DNA of 64,000 nucleotides from Pteria penguin. Its lineage: Eukaryota > Mollusca > Bivalvia > Pterioida > Pteriidae. The stretch covers positions 52,380,167 through 52,444,166 of the forward strand of contig CM068586.1 of assembly GCA_035048485.1 (NCBI GenBank), in the 5' to 3' direction. The notes beneath the pieces are model-generated. The model saw only the letters and a list, made by a program, of their open reading frames with translations, was not told the origin of the DNA and did not search any database. The position numbers and the translations under genes are program-made. Positions 44,294 through 57,828 of this stretch are shown here, piece by piece; positions within the stretch are counted from its first letter, which is position 1; every line of letters begins with the position of its first letter.

Positions 44294-45098
44294 GACCTAA
44301 GGGATTCGAAGCATATATATTAACCCTTTAGAGGCCCATTACGAGATTGTTAACCCAGTTTGACGATAAATTAATGAACGCATAACCTAAACATAAATCC
44401 CAATTTTCGGAAGAACTGTGCTGTCACATAAAGTTAACTGAGTTATCTGATCTTGGTTTTATAGTATTTTTTTATTTTCACATGAATTCTGTTTCTTTAG
44501 TTATAGACTTTTAACACGTGTCCGCATTCTTACAATACAGAATGGTTTTGTATAATACTCATAACTCTTAATACTCATAACTCTTAATATTTCAACATAT
44601 TGGTGACAAGATGATCCCTGACTTTGGGCACTTTCGAAGAGACAGATTCTGTCAGATTGCGCATCTATTATACATAATTAATATTGGTATATATGTATTT
44701 ATTATGGATAGATTATTAACTTTTCGTACATTGTCAGTTACAATGTACAATACAATCGGCTATATGGTCTCGTATTTTCATTAATGATTTCTTATTAAAA
44801 CAGTGTGTTCAAGCAAGACAACATACATCTACAGGAGAAGTCAATGTTAAACCTTTATTGTTTTCTTCATATACATTACTTATAAAATGCTCTTTATGGA
44901 ATATATTGTTTTCCATTTTTATGACATGTAGTTTATTATTCTGGGATTTAATGAAGAAGAATATCAAGATGCGTACAGAATTATTACAGCATTACAAAAT
45001 CAACGCAAATCTGATTAGAAAAAAAAAGTAACATTTATTCAAAATCTATAAAAACAATTTTTATGTTTGATGAATGTCAGTGATGTCATTATGATGAT

Positions 45099-46728
45099 TC
45101 AGTAGTCGCAGTAGTAACATCTATGTTCATAATGACTCTGAAAATAAGTATATTCTAATAACTTAATATGTAAGATCATATTTTTAAATGTAATGACTCT
45201 GTTCAGGGTTGTACATCCTTACCATTCAATTAGAAGTTACAAAATAGACCGTGATATCTATTTCTGGAAACACACTTACAATAATCCTCCTAAGGTGGAT
45301 AATACTTTAATCAAATGCTTGAAACTAAGAAACAAAAAGTAATTGAAAGTGAGAGAATAGAAGTCGACGTATGATAGACAGTACTGAATTGTTATCTTCA
45401 ACTATTTTAAAATGGAAATACTAATGGATTAAATATAAGTTAAGTAGCCATTCATAACTATTGGTCCTTATGGTTATGTAGAGATATCTATTGGCTTGGT
45501 AGCTATCTGACGTACAATAGCTGTGACGTAAACCAATTCTATGGAAATCAATGTAAAATTTCGGGAAATGAAGGGGCAAAAATTACACTTTCAAAGAAAT
45601 TGACACATCGTTTCGGCAGATAGTTTTTATCGAATTTCTTGACGTCACAATTCACTTCAATTGTTTGTTCTAGATATGACCGAGGTGTAAAACATTGTGA
45701 TGTCATCTGATCTAAATATTTGTCGAGCATAAATGGAAGGGTCAATTGTTTGACTTCTAATGGCGATGACGTTTGACACGTACCGCAATGGGAAATACTC
45801 TTGTATTATGAAAATCACGAAAAACACGGAACTGTTCAAAAACCAGTGAGACTCAAGCAGTCCAAACCAGAAATGGGAACCAACATTACCTGTATCTAAA
45901 CTCATTTCAGATATCTTAATTTCAATTGCTCCTGTCTTTATGTAAGATTTATTTATTTCTTTATATACTTATGTAAGATTAAAAATTTCAAATTTTACAA
46001 ATTTAAAAGACTGACAAATACGTCAGACTCGGTTGTATGATCTCGTGATCTTTATATTTCCAATACGCACCCCGTAGCAGTAGCAGTATCCTGCACATGC
46101 ACCATGCTGGCCACAGCATCCACCATGTGTACACGTGTGACAATCACATGTATATCTAGCTGTCCTGTTTTGCTCTGGAGTCTCGGCTATACCTAAAGAA
46201 TGTAGAACACTCTAACATTTATCACTGTTTATCAAGATGTATTAATTTTTGTTACATATTTACATGAATGAGTTCAATGCATCGCATATATATAAATATT
46301 AACAAACAAACCTAGTAGACTTTTTATTTATTACTAAACCATCTAAGATTATTTTTTATGCAATCAAATCTGATCTAATACCAGAACTGCGCAACATCGT
46401 CTTTAATTTGATACTCGCTAACCATTAAGATAGCGAGTAATTTTCAATCCAAAAATCGATATCAAAAGACAATATATTGACTAAAGGCAACCACGGACCC
46501 CAGTGGTGTCCACAGGTGGGAACTATATCATGAAGGAGTAAGGTTTCTCTGCCGACCAGCCACACCCGCTGGGATGCCGTAATATAACTCGGGTTATCAC
46601 CAGTTATACTTAAAAGGATATTATTAAAGCAAAAGAAGAATTCTACTGTATTAAAACTAACTTGCGCATGATCCTTGATGGACTTGAAGAACGATCAACA
46701 AAACACAGAGGACCGAGAGTTTGAACAT
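45099..46728 (-). CDS. Ten-cysteine secreted peptide, copy 2
   Basis: The coding exons are 46662-46728 (exon from 46738), 46071-46192 and 45099-45137 (TGA at 45099-45101). They follow an untranslated exon ending at 47165. The 75-residue precursor begins MFKLSVLCVLLIVLQV (signal peptide). A short basic/polar stretch (SIAETPEQNRTARY) precedes the cysteine core, which contains CDCHTCTHGGCC and YCYCYG. The last exon adds SHYEHRCYYCDY. The cysteine spacing equals copy 1. The signal peptide has an extra Cys (GSCA) and is one residue shorter than in copies 3 and 4. Donors are GCAA|gttagt and CGGG|gtgcgt, and acceptors are ttccag, ctttag and tttcag. A poly(A) signal is at 45034-45039. The peptide is near neutral with several His and Tyr, which is unlike a classic cationic antimicrobial peptide. 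The function is unknown. Confidence 0.85.
46490..46580 (-). repeat. Intronic retroelement-tail-like segment in copy 2
   Basis: 'accacggaccccagtggtgt', 'aaggagtaaggtttctctgc' and 'cgaccagccacacccgctgg' resemble the tail fragment upstream of copy 1. The same segment lies at about 52449-52545 (copy 3) and 59085-59180 (copy 4). Confidence 0.5.
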
Positions 46729-46787
46729 TTTTCAACTGCTGGAATGGAACAAAAAATCAAAACTCAATACATTAATTCTCTTCTCCT

Positions 46788-46925
46788 ATAGGCTGGTTGG
46801 TTGGTTGGTTGGTTGGTTGGTTGATTGGGGGTTTATCGCGACATGGAAGCAGGAGGTAAGCAGCCCCTTAAACATAGTGGCGCAATCCGGAAATCGAACC
46901 AGATCGTTCTGACATAGGAGTTTCT
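46788..46925 (-). repeat. SINE-like insert in intron 1 of copy 2
   Basis: 'ggctggttggttggttggtt' (expanded ggtt tract), 'gacatggaagcaggagg', 'cgcaatccggaaatcgaacc'. It is at the same position in copies 3 and 4, so it was inserted before those duplications. Confidence 0.75.
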
Positions 46926-47164
46926 AGTGTATGTGATAAACAGTTGATGAAATCAATGATATTATTGCAATATTTGACTATGAAGTATCAAATACTAGCA
47001 AGATATACACTTCGTTCAGAAAAATGGAAAAACTAATATAAAAAAATTAAGAATTGTACTTCAAAAATTTTTCTATTGAAATATGACTTTTCAAGAAATG
47101 CATTCTGCATATGACTAATGTAATTTTAATCATTTTTTATATCTTAATAATTAGAATGGTTTAC

Positions 47165-47270
47165 CTTTTTTGCTGTAACGCAGATAACTATTACAATTGG
47201 AATGAGGTATGATTCCTCAGAATTGAATTTCGGTTTATATAGAATCAACAACATGACAATAATGTGTCAC
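47165..47270 (-). promoter_or_regulatory. Promoter and untranslated first exon of copy 2
   Basis: A TATATAAA box on the minus strand (47234-47241). About 30 bp downstream an untranslated exon begins, ending AAAAAG|gtaaac at 47165/47164. Just upstream of the TATA box, 47253-47270 holds atgacaataatgtgtcac. Further up are two CCAAT-type sites (plus-strand 'gattggttag' near 47299 and 'caaccaatca' near 47328). All are conserved in copies 3 and 4. Confidence 0.7.
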
Positions 47271-47289
47271 TTCACACATCAGGAAGAAC

Positions 47290-49080
47290 CGGAGTTTCTG
47301 ATTGGTTAGGTCAGTTAACCTATCTCCAACCAATCATTTATTCAAATCGACAAGTATTCTACTTCCTTCTCGTTACATGCTAACAATTTGGTCTTGTAGA
47401 TTACATTTCACCTTAGTTCATTCCTATTATAAACTTAGGAAAATACAAATCTAAATAGGATGCCACCAGGTGTCGGAAAGGTGTAAGCGTCTGAAGCAAG
47501 CATGCTTCATCCTTCACAAATGTTCCTTGGAAACTTTGATACCATATTCAATAAATCTTCATTAGGAACACACTGAGGTATTTTGAAGCAGAAGAATGAG
47601 ACATAGACCGATTTCATCTGATTACAGAACTGCGTCAGTGGCAGGTCAGCGGAGGACGATTACAGTTATCTCCTGTTCTGTGATCTGTGGTTTGCCGCTT
47701 TTACAAGTTTTAACTAGTTTGTCATTTTAATTACTAAAACTCATCACGTTTCAATATACACTTCTTAATTCAAACATGGGGAGAATCTACATACTGCTTT
47801 ATAAACAAAAAGCGCTTTGTCACAGTAGATAACCCGACCAAGGCTTTTATAATTTAGATGCGTTTTGGGTACGGATATTCATAAATTGATACATTTGTAC
47901 ACAACACGTGTATAACTATATACATGTAGATAAATTTATTTGATTAATAATTTCGTCCTCATATATAGGTCCAAACCATAACTCCAAAAAATAAATATGC
48001 AATTACAATAAGCCTATTTTTAATATATTTAGTCTGTACTTATTCATTGACAAAAAGGATCTCTTCGAGAAACGTAAATATACTGAGAGTTCAGAGTGCA
48101 ATAAGAGCACTAATTTCAAAGAGATAAATGAAATTCAGGCTACCAATCGCAGCCAATGATAAGCGTTATGTTATTTCCTTGTCAAAGCGACCTAAAGTCA
48201 CATTTCTTTGTAAAGGTTACATGAGAAGAAATTAAAATTTACTTGTACACAGAGGTGACCTTTATTCAGAGGTGACTTATACAGAGGTGTGCTTTATACA
48301 AAGATAATAAAAAATGAGAATTTATAATGCGACAGGTTTCATTATAAATTGTGATTTGATTACTGAATTCGGTACGAGTGTTTCGAAATTTTATATTCAG
48401 AGACGCCGCTCAAAGCCAAAACAATTGAGATTTCAACTATTTTCAGAGCGAACTATATATCAGAATAGTGCCCACTGGAAAAGCCTTATGTAAGGACATA
48501 ACCATTTATAGGTTTTTAAACTGTTTTTAAACTTAACGATAAGTTTTGAAGACGTTAGTGTCAGTTAACGAAACATTGAAAATGGGTTAAAAACACCTTC
48601 AGGATACTGTAGTTCACCAACAACGGTATTGACAAAAGAGTGATGATAGGAAATAAAAGAATATATACTTATATACCGATGTCAATATTCTGCATTTATA
48701 AATATACAATTGATTTGTAATACGATACCTGTTTCTTTGAATTGTAATAAAATTAACCATGCGCCGATCTAGAGGGTTGAGCAGCGGTCTGGACCCACCC
48801 TGAGATTGGGCGAAAATTACATATTTGTCGACGTAACATGAGTAATTTTCCACCCAAAAACATGGATAGATCCCTCTAGGAAAATTCATTGGGACGTTCC
48901 CCCTTTTGACAATAATTATGGCTCCGCGTTTGGTAACTATAGATTCTACAAATATGTTTCCTTGAATCATTATGATAATCAAAGAATTAAGGTGCATATA
49001 ATTAATAAAAGAACCAAAGAAATGTATATGATTTTAGTCCCGAGAGATTTTAATCTTCTTGAGAACTTATTCCATCATTA
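47290..49080. other. Upstream part of array unit A
   Basis: AT-rich DNA repeated in units B and C. A minus-strand frame of 127 codons at 48614-48997 overlaps the 'PLLNPLDRR' stretch that also appears at 54651-54863 and 61550-61933. Its start and end differ between units and a frameshift splits it in unit B, so I do not call it a gene. Confidence 0.5.
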
Positions 49081-49394
49081 GACTGTCTTGACATTTGATT
49101 TATATTTATTCTTTCTCCCCATTTATCGCACATGAAGCATATCCAAACTACACTACCTACTTCTATTTACTCGAAATATCGTTTTTCTTAGTAGAGGAGG
49201 AAATGTTTATATTACATGAATAGGTTTCCTACAGAATGTGAGAAAATATTTAAATTCAAAGTGAAGAGTAACTAGTAGTTTGAATCAAACCAACCCCTCC
49301 CCCCCCCCTCTACAAGTCAAGCAACGTGCTGAACATCTTGAATCATGTCAGTGTCTTATTCATTATATAGGTAGGCTCACTGTATTAGACTGTC

Positions 49395-50045
49395 CAGAAC
49401 AAAAGAGAAAACTGCAGACATCTGACAAAACTGTATGACAAAATTCACCAAGGACATGCACACAAAGCATGATAATAGTAGAATATACACGGAAAAAGAC
49501 ATTACAAAAATATTCGATTGTGCTGCGGTTACGATACCGATTAAGGACGGTCAAGAGAAGAGAAAATAGGAGACATCTGACAAAGCTGTATGACGCAAAT
49601 CACCAAGGAGCTGCACACAAAAAATGATAATAGCATAATATACACGGAACGACATTACAAAAATGATTGTGCTGCGTCTACGATACCGACTTAGGACGGT
49701 CAATTGAAGTAAGAAACGTCACTCAATTGGTGTGGTTAACAAACTTCATTCAATCGGTGCGGTTAACCGGTTTACGGGAGCCCATCTTCCCACTCACCGC
49801 AAATAGCAGCCCAATCAAACCACACAAATTAAAAAAAAAAATTATAAATAATTCTCCATATAGAGAACAAGGACCAACAGGCCTCCCAAGAAGAGAGGTC
49901 ATAAAAATTTATTGCAGACGAAACCTTTATAGAATAATATGTTGCTATCAAAAATATGTAAGGCGAAATCAACATAAGTAAACTGTGCTCTGCCCGTCTG
50001 TAAGCCGAGCTCAGATCCTTGATCAATAGGAGTCCCGACTAACAG
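49395..50045 (-). repeat. R1 repeat, one partial and one longer copy in tandem
   Basis: 'gttacgataccgattaagga' near 49525 and again 'acgataccgacttaggacgg' near 49680, then 'gtggttaac', 'gcggttaaccggtttacggg', 'atagagaacaaggaccaaca' and 'ctgactgttagtcgggactc' (minus strand, near 50035). The duplicated first part (49395-49555 and 49560-49700) suggests a tandem or nested insertion between units A and B. Confidence 0.7.
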
Positions 50046-50878
50046 TCAGAGGGCGAAATGGTTAAATGTTCAGTTTCTTTGATGCGTTATGTTATACTAT
50101 TTCATGAATGAGAAATATGCAACACAAACTATGAAATAAAAAAACCCCATAAAATGCATTGTTAGATTTTCTCCAAGTGCACGACATTGCCTTTCCAGTT
50201 GCAGACTGAAGTTTTGAACTTATACAGCCAAGGGGACGACATTCCGATGATTACCCCTGAACGGGAGAAAGAGTAATACGCTTTTTATGCAGGCCTACTA
50301 TCTTGGAACTTTTAAAGTACACTAGAATACCAACTTGTGGACAGCTCTTTCGTTCCAACATCAAGGTGTCTTAAGTTTGACTTTGGGCATCATCAATGAG
50401 ACAGCTTATGTCAGAATTCCATCTATTCCACACATTTAATATTGGTATATATGTATCTATGATGGATAAATTATTCACTTTTCTGTACAATTGTATTCGA
50501 TAGTCAGTTACAATGTACAATATAATCGACTATAGTGTCCTGTATTTTCATTTATCGATTTCTTATTAAAACAGTGTGGTCAAACAAGACAACATAGTCT
50601 TTCAGAAATAATAAATGTTAAACCTCTATTTTCTGCGCCCTGTTACTTTTCTTCATAGACATTACTTTTAAAATGCTCTGTATTGTTTTCAATTTTTATG
50701 ACATGTAATTTTATTATTCTGGGATTTAATGAAGAAGAATACCAAATTGCGTACAGAATTATTCCAGCATTACAAAAAATAGACAAAATCAACACGAATC
50801 TAATTAGAAAAGAAATATAACATTTATTCAAAAACAATTTTTATGTTTCATGACTGTCAGTGATGTCTGTATGATGAT

Positions 50879-52687
50879 TCAGTAGTCGCAGTAGTAACAT
50901 CTATGTTCATAATGACTCTGAAAGTAAATTTATTCTAATAACTTAACATGTTAGGTCATATTTTCTTTTAAATGTAATGACTCTGTTCAGTGTTGTGCAT
51001 CCTTACCATTCAATTAGAATTTGCAATATAGACCGTGATATTTATGTCTGGAAACACACTTACAATAATCACCCTTAAGGAGGATAATACTTTAGTCAAA
51101 TGCTTGAGACTAGGAAACAAAACGTAATTGAAAGTGAGTACTGAATTGTTTTCTTCAACTATTTTAAAATGAAAATATTAAAGGAATAAATATAAATTAA
51201 GTAGCCGTATTTTTTATTGAATTTCTTGACATCACAATTCATTTTCAGTTGTTTGTGCCAGGTATGACGTAGGTGTAAATATTGTGACGTTAGACACGTA
51301 CCCATTGGGAAATACCCTTGTATTACAAAATTACGAAAAACACGGAACTGTTTAGAAATCAGTGACTCAAGCAGTCCAAAGCAGAAAAAGAAAACCAATA
51401 TTACCTGTATCTAAACTTATTTCAGATATCTTAATTTCAATTGCTCCTGTCTTTATGTAAGATTTATTTATTTTTTTATATACTTATGAAAGATTAAAAA
51501 TTTCAAATTTTACAAATTTAAAAGAGTGACAAATACGTCAGACTCAGTTGTATGATCTCGTGATCCTTAGATTTCGAATACGCACCCCGTAGCAGTAGCA
51601 GTATCCTGCACAAGCACCATGCTGGCCACAGCATCCACCATGTGTACACTTGTGACAATCACATGTATATCTAGCAGTCCTATTTTGCTCTGGAGCCTCG
51701 GCTATACCTAAAGAATGTAGAACGCTCTAACATTTATCACTGTTTATCAAGATGTATTAATTTTTGTTACATATTTACATGAATGAGTTCTATGCATCGC
51801 ATATATATATTAACAAAAAAACCTAGTAGACTTTTTATCTATTACTAAACCAACTAAGATTATTCTTTATGCAATCAAACCCGATCTAATACCAAATCAA
51901 TAATATCATAATAACCAAATAAAGTTTAAACTAATACCAAACCAAGCCAGTGTAATTCTTATGTGTTTCATTTAATCAATACCAAACCAAAGTTGTATAA
52001 TTCTTAATTAATACCAAACCACGGCAGTATAATTCTTATATATTACCAAAACAACCAGTATAATTATAATGTTTTACGATATCAAATAAGGAAAAATAAA
52101 AGAAATATATACATAGAATAATATAATATATATGAACAATTTATTATGAATTTAGTTGTCTTAAAAACCGAAGTATATTGGGGTTTAATTGTTTTGCCTC
52201 TAATGTCATAGTCAATTGTCTGATTCTTATTCTTATTTAGCGTCATTACCATTAAATTTAGCGACATATGACATTACATTAGAGGTAAACTGAGTGTTTG
52301 CAACGGAGATGTATATATTTATACAATGTATGTCAGTAATAGTAAACATATACCTGATGCAATGCAAAGTAAAGTAAAGCAGTAAGATAACGAGTAATTT
52401 TCCGTCGGAAAATCGATATAAAAGGACAATATAATGACTAAAGGTAACCACGGACCCCCAGTGATGTTCACAGGTGGGATCTTCTACCATGAAGGAGGAA
52501 GCTTCCTCTGCCGACCGGCCACATCCGCTGTGATGCCATAATATAACTCGAGTTATTACAAGTTATATTTAGAAGGATATTAAAGCAAAAGAAAAAAATC
52601 TACTGTATAAAACTAACTTGCGCTTGATCCTTGATTGACTTGAAGAACACCGATCAACAAAACACAGAATAACGAGAGTTTGGACAT
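50879..52687 (-). CDS. Ten-cysteine secreted peptide, copy 3
   Basis: The coding exons are 52618-52687 (exon from 52697), 51586-51707 and 50879-50917 (TGA at 50879-50881). They follow an untranslated exon ending at 53127. The 76-residue precursor starts MSKLSLFCVLLIGVLQV. The mature part differs from copy 2 at few sites (CDCHKCTHGG instead of CDCHTCTHGG; AEAPEQ instead of AETPEQ), and the last exon is identical in protein. All ten cysteines and all splice signals are intact. A poly(A) signal is at 50823-50828. The last intron carries the same DNA as copy 2. Expression and function are unknown, but three nearly identical intact frames argue for selection on the peptide. Confidence 0.85.
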
Positions 52688-52747
52688 CTTTCAAAAGCTG
52701 AAATGCAACAAGAAATCAAAAATCAATACGTTAATTCTCTTCTCCCA

Positions 52748-52885
52748 TAGGCTGGTTGGTTGGTTGATTGGTGTTTAAGGTGCATTCAACAATTTTTCAT
52801 TTATATCGAGACATCGAGGCAGGAGGTAAACATAGTGGCACAATCCGGGAATCGAAACCGGATCGTTCTCATATAGGAGTTTCTA
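52748..52885 (-). repeat. SINE-like insert in intron 1 of copy 3
   Basis: 'ggctggttggttggttgatt', 'acatcgaggcaggaggta' and 'cacaatccgggaatcgaaac'. It is orthologous in position to 46788 and 59393. Confidence 0.75.
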
Positions 52886-53126
52886 GTGTACATAATGAAA
52901 AGTTGATGAAATCAATGATATTATTGCAATATTTGATTATGAAGTATCAAATGCTAGCAAGGTATACTCTTCGTTCAGAAAATGTAAAAATTAATATAAA
53001 AAAGTATAAATTGTATTTCAAAATTGTTTTCATTAAAATATAAATTTTTAAGGGATGAAATGCATTCTGCATATCAGTAATGCCATTTTAATCAGTTCTT
53101 TATATCTTGATAAATAGATGGTGTAC

Positions 53127-53234
53127 CTTTTCTTTGCTGTCAGGTAGATAACTATTAGAACTGGGATGAGGTATGATTCCTCAGAATTGAATTTCGGTTT
53201 ATATAGAAGCAACAACGTGACAATAATGTGTCAC
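53127..53234 (-). promoter_or_regulatory. Promoter and untranslated first exon of copy 3
   Basis: TATATAAA on the minus strand (53198-53205). The untranslated exon ends AAAAG|gtacac at 53127/53126. An exact inverted repeat GTGACAataatgTGTCAC is at 53217-53234, about a dozen bases upstream of the TATA box. Confidence 0.7.
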
Positions 53235-53239
53235 TTAAT

Positions 53240-56200
53240 ACATCAGAGAGAACCGAAGTTTCTGATTGGTTAGGTCCGTTAAGCTATCTCTAACCAATCA
53301 TTTATTCAAGTTGACAAGTATTGTACTTCCTTCTCGTTGCGTGTCAACAATTTGGTCTTGTAGATTACATTTCACTTAAGTTCATTCCTATTATAAAATT
53401 AGGAAATTGCATTGGATGACACCAAGTGTCGGGAAGGTGTAAGCTTCTGAAGCAAGCATGCTTCATCCGTCAGAAATGTTCCATGGAAACTTTAATACCA
53501 TATTTAATAACTCTTCATTAGGAACATACTCAGGTATATCATCTGATTAGAGAACGGCGTTAGTGGAGGTCAGCGTAGGACGATTACTTTTTTGTCGTTT
53601 ACTATTATCTCCTGTTCTGTGGTCTGCAATTGCCGCTTTTACAAGTTAACTAACTTGTCATTTTAAAACATGGTGAGAATCTGCATACTGCTTTTTACAC
53701 AAAAAGCGCTTTGTCACAGTAGATACAGACCAAGGCTTTCCTAATCGAACTGCGTTTTGGTATATGGATATTCATAAATTCATACATTTGTTCACAACAC
53801 GTGTATAACTATATAATAATATGTAATAATTTTGTGTCGTCCTCATATATAGGTCCAAACCATAAGTGAAGAAAAATAACATGCAATTATGATAAGCCTA
53901 TTATTAATATATTTCGTCATTCCATTGTGACAAAAATGCCTCTTCAAGAAACGTAAATATACTGAGAGTGCAATTAGAGCACTTATTTCAAATAGATAAA
54001 TGAAATTCAGGCTACCAATCGCAGCCAATGATAAGCGATATGTTATTTCTTTGTCAAAGCGACCTAAAGTCACATTTCTGAGTAAAGGTTACATGTGAAG
54101 AGCCTTCAAATTTACTTGTACACAGAGGTGACTTTTATTTAGAGGTAACTTTTATACAGAGGTGTCCTTTGTTCAAAGATCATAGAAAATGAGAATTTAT
54201 AATGCGACAAGTTTCATTATAGATTGTGATTTGATAACTGAATTCGGTACTAGTGTTTCAAAATTATCTATTCGGAGACACCGCTGAAAGCCCAAACAAT
54301 TGAGATTTCATCTAATTTAGAGCCAAGTATATATCAGAATCGTGCCCACAAGAAAAGCCTTAAATAATGTAGGGACATAACTATTCATAGATGTTTAAAA
54401 TGTGTAGTTTATAACGATAAGTTTTGAAGAAGTTAGTGTCAGTTAAAGAAGCATTGAAAATGGGTTGAAAATACCTTTGGATACTGATTGTATCGACAAA
54501 GGAGTGATGATATGATAGCAAATAAAAGAATATATACTTATATACCGAAGTCAATAATCTGCACGAGAGTGTACTCTAACATTACTGTAATATTACATTT
54601 TATCACATCTTATGGTTATTTAAAGTTTATACGTTCCCATTTCGGAGCATTTATAAATATACAAATGTTTTTGAAATACAATACTTGTTTTTGTGAATTG
54701 TAATAAATGTAACCATGCGCCGATCTAGAGGGTTGAGCAGCGGTCTGGATCCCCCCTGATCTTTGATTGGGCGAAAATTATAGATTTGTCGACAGTACAT
54801 GAGTAATTTTCCACTCGAAAAGATGGATATCTCTCTCCTGGAAAATTCATTGGGATAAATCACCTCTCGAAAACATTTCTGGATCCGCGCTTGGTAACTA
54901 TAGATTCTAAAAATATATTTCCTAGAATCTTTATGATAATCAAAGAATTTCCCTTTAGATTAAGATGCGTATAGTTAATAAAAGAACCAAAGAAATGCAC
55001 ATGATTTTTACCCCCAGGAGATTTTAATCTTCTTGAGAACTTATTGCAGTAATTAGACTGTCTCGACATATGATTTATACTTATTCTATCTTACTCTACA
55101 TTTATTGCACATGATGCATAGCCAAACTACACTACGTACTTCTATTTTACTCGAAATATCCTTTGTCTTAGCAGATAAGCAAAATTGACTCATGATCACG
55201 AGGAAATGTTTATGTTACTTAAATAGATTTCCTACAGTATCTGAGAAAATGTTTAAATTCAAGACGAAGAGTAACTAGGAATTTGAATCAACCCCCACCT
55301 TCTCCAAGCCAAGGAGCTTGCTAAACATTTTAAATCATATCAGGGTCTTATTCATTACATAGGCAGGCTCATTGTAACAGACTGTCCAGAACAGGAACAT
55401 TTTTTGTGTTTATGTATACAAGGTTTAATGGCAGATTTTCGGATGTAACAGGGTTTCCCCTTTTCCTTTTGGCTGAAAATATGCGAAAGGTACACTATTT
55501 ATAATAAGTATGTTATTGATGCCCTCTTCTGAAATTGTGGATCCGCGACAGTTGGGGTACTGATAGCAAAACATAAAACGAAAACGTTCACTTCTTATGA
55601 AAACCAGGTCCCACCTCTGAAGTTGTAACCACACAATAACATACCAACAATTTCTTTGGCATGTTAAATCTTTGGAGAACGACAAAGGAAGCGCACTCTG
55701 AGGCATTAATTACAAACAAGGTCGAATCGGATAACAACAGTAAGACTAAAGAGATAAACGAAACCTCAATGCCGAGGTTACCATTTAACCAATCATATCC
55801 AAAAGATTCCTTCTCTGAAAGATAAACGTTAATTTTAGGACGATTATTTAATATCGTGGAAATATGATAAAGCAGAACCATTTATGACCAAGTAAATTTA
55901 TACGTACTCAGGGAAAGCTCGATCTTGAAGATCGGATGAGATATATCCGTGATAAAGAAATGTTGCTAAAATTGTTAATAAGAAACTTGAGGTATATCCT
56001 GTTTGACTAGCAGCATTCGCTACAATAACACAAAGGGCAACGCCAAGCGTGGCATCCCCTCGCACGACAGCAAAGCCCAAAGTACTAAATTGACCTTGAC
56101 ATTTTGATCTCAAATCAATTGGGATCTTCCTCTCATTTTACCAAATCTAATTTTGTGGTATAACCCAATTGGGCCATTCCTCAGTGACTAGCAGAATTGG

Positions 56201-57095
56201 CCACATTTACACAAAAGGCAATGCCAAGCGTGGCACCCCTCGCACGACAGCGAAGTCTAAGGTACTAAATTTGTGGTATAACCAAATAGGGCCAAAACTG
56301 TGACTTCTACAATGTCTACAAGGTTTTGTTACAGACTCACGCCCACGCTAACACCCACACACGAATGGCACCGCACTCGATTCCCCTGCAACGTTATTGA
56401 GATAATAAAAGCACTCTTTGTTGCTAAAACCATCAATGCTGCACTCTAGTTTACATCATTGTTAATTGGCTGTGTATATGACGGCGGCAGTATTCTACGA
56501 TGAAATACACTACAGGTCATGCCAACTCTTCCAGTCCCGCAGAAAGACCAACTTGATTAAGTCTTGTAAAATTAACAGGCTTACGGTTCCAGATGTCTCA
56601 GTTAAAATCAACAACAACACCACAAGACCCGTAAAACAAAACTATAAACTCCATAAAACAATTAAAAGAATGAGAAACAATATTATCTTTGTTATATACT
56701 TTTTATTAACCGATTTTATAAATATGTATACACAATACAGAAAAGTTACTTAACATCACATAAGCATCAATATTGGACGCAGAATGATAATCCAATACAT
56801 ACCAAAATATATCTTTTAATGTCTACGGACAGTATAGAGTCTGGTTTCTAATCACCCTCACTGACTAATATTTTCTTTCAGTGATAAAGGATGCAAAATA
56901 AATTTCATTAAAAATGCAACTACAAATGAAGAAGATAAATCTTGCTGTTATGCTTAATACAGTATTGTAACAGATAGTATGTAGATAATGATTTCATGTT
57001 TGGAACTCTTCGCCCTGTTTAAATAAGGGGGGAAATGGTTAAGTGTCCCGGGTGTTTCTTTGATGCGTTCTGTTATACCATTATATGAATAAGTA
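53240..57095. other. Upstream part of unit B plus a 55.2-57.1 kb extension
   Basis: 53240-55080 repeats in units A and C. 55200-57095 matches 62280-63600 in part, including the word pair 'gccaagcgtggca' / 'cctcgcacgacagc' at about 56041, 56223 and 62591, and the block 'gcttacggttccag' at 56578, 62888 and 63079. Overlapping minus-strand frames at 55425-55881, one hydrophobic, are present only in this unit. They have no recognisable domain, and I do not call them genes. Confidence 0.45.
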
Positions 57096-57828
57096 ATATG
57101 CAACATAAAAGATAAAAAATATAAAAGACAGAGTAAGCTTTTCTCTAAGTGTATGACATTGCCTTTCCCGCTGCATACTGAAGTTCTGAACTTATACTGA
57201 TTACCCCTGAACGCTTTTTATGCCGACCTACTATCTTTGAACTTTTAACGTACACTAGATCACCAACTTTTGGGCAGCTCTTTGGTTCTAAGATCAGGGT
57301 GTCTAAGTTTGACTTTGGGCATCAACAATAAAGCAGCTTCTGTCAGAATTCGCATCTATTGGACACAATTAATATTGGTATATATGTATCTGTTATGGAT
57401 AGATTAATCACTTTTCGGTACATTGTATTCGACAGTCAGTTACAATGTACAATATAATCGACTGTAGGATCTTGTATTTTCATTTATCGATTTCTTATTA
57501 AAAACAGTGTGGTCAAGATAGACCCAACATAGAACTAAAGAAGTAGTTAATGTTAAACCTATATTTTCCGCGCCCTGTTAGTTTTCTTCATAGACATTAC
57601 TTCTAAACCGCTCTTTATGGAATTCATTGTTTTCAATTTTTATGACATATAGTTTATTATTCTGGGATTTAATGAAGAAGAATATCAAAATGCGTACAGA
57701 ATTATAAAGAATTACGAAATAGAGACAAAATCAACACGAATCTAATTAAAACAGAAATAAAACGTTTATTCAAAATCAATAAAAACAATTTTTATGTTTC
57801 ATGAATGTCAGTGATGTCTCTATGATGA

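Larger units (their letters stand above)
44566..49080 (-). repeat. Array unit A (contains peptide gene copy 2)
   Basis: Collinear with 50370-55080 and 57290-61960 over 3' flank, gene, promoter and upstream DNA. Landmarks include 'gataagcgttatgttatttc' (48160), 'gcgacctaaagtcacatttc' (48188) and 'gcgccgatctagagggttga' (48760). It is one of three recent segmental duplicates. Confidence 0.85.
50140..55080 (-). repeat. Array unit B (contains peptide gene copy 3)
   Basis: Collinear with unit A from the 'cgacattgcctttccagttg' start, through gene and promoter, to 'gcgccgatctagagggttga' (54718) and 'ccccaggagattttaatctt' (about 55013). The stop codons of copies 2 and 3 are 5,780 bp apart. Confidence 0.85.

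Noticed and set aside
46721..46912. Plus-strand frame with VGWLVGWLVDW
   Set aside because: Translation of the expanded ggtt tract of the SINE-like insert in intron 1 of peptide gene copy 2.
55425..55881. Two overlapping minus-strand frames, one with a hydrophobic stretch
   Set aside because: Present in only one of the related units, with no signal peptide at the start, no splice context and no recognisable domain.
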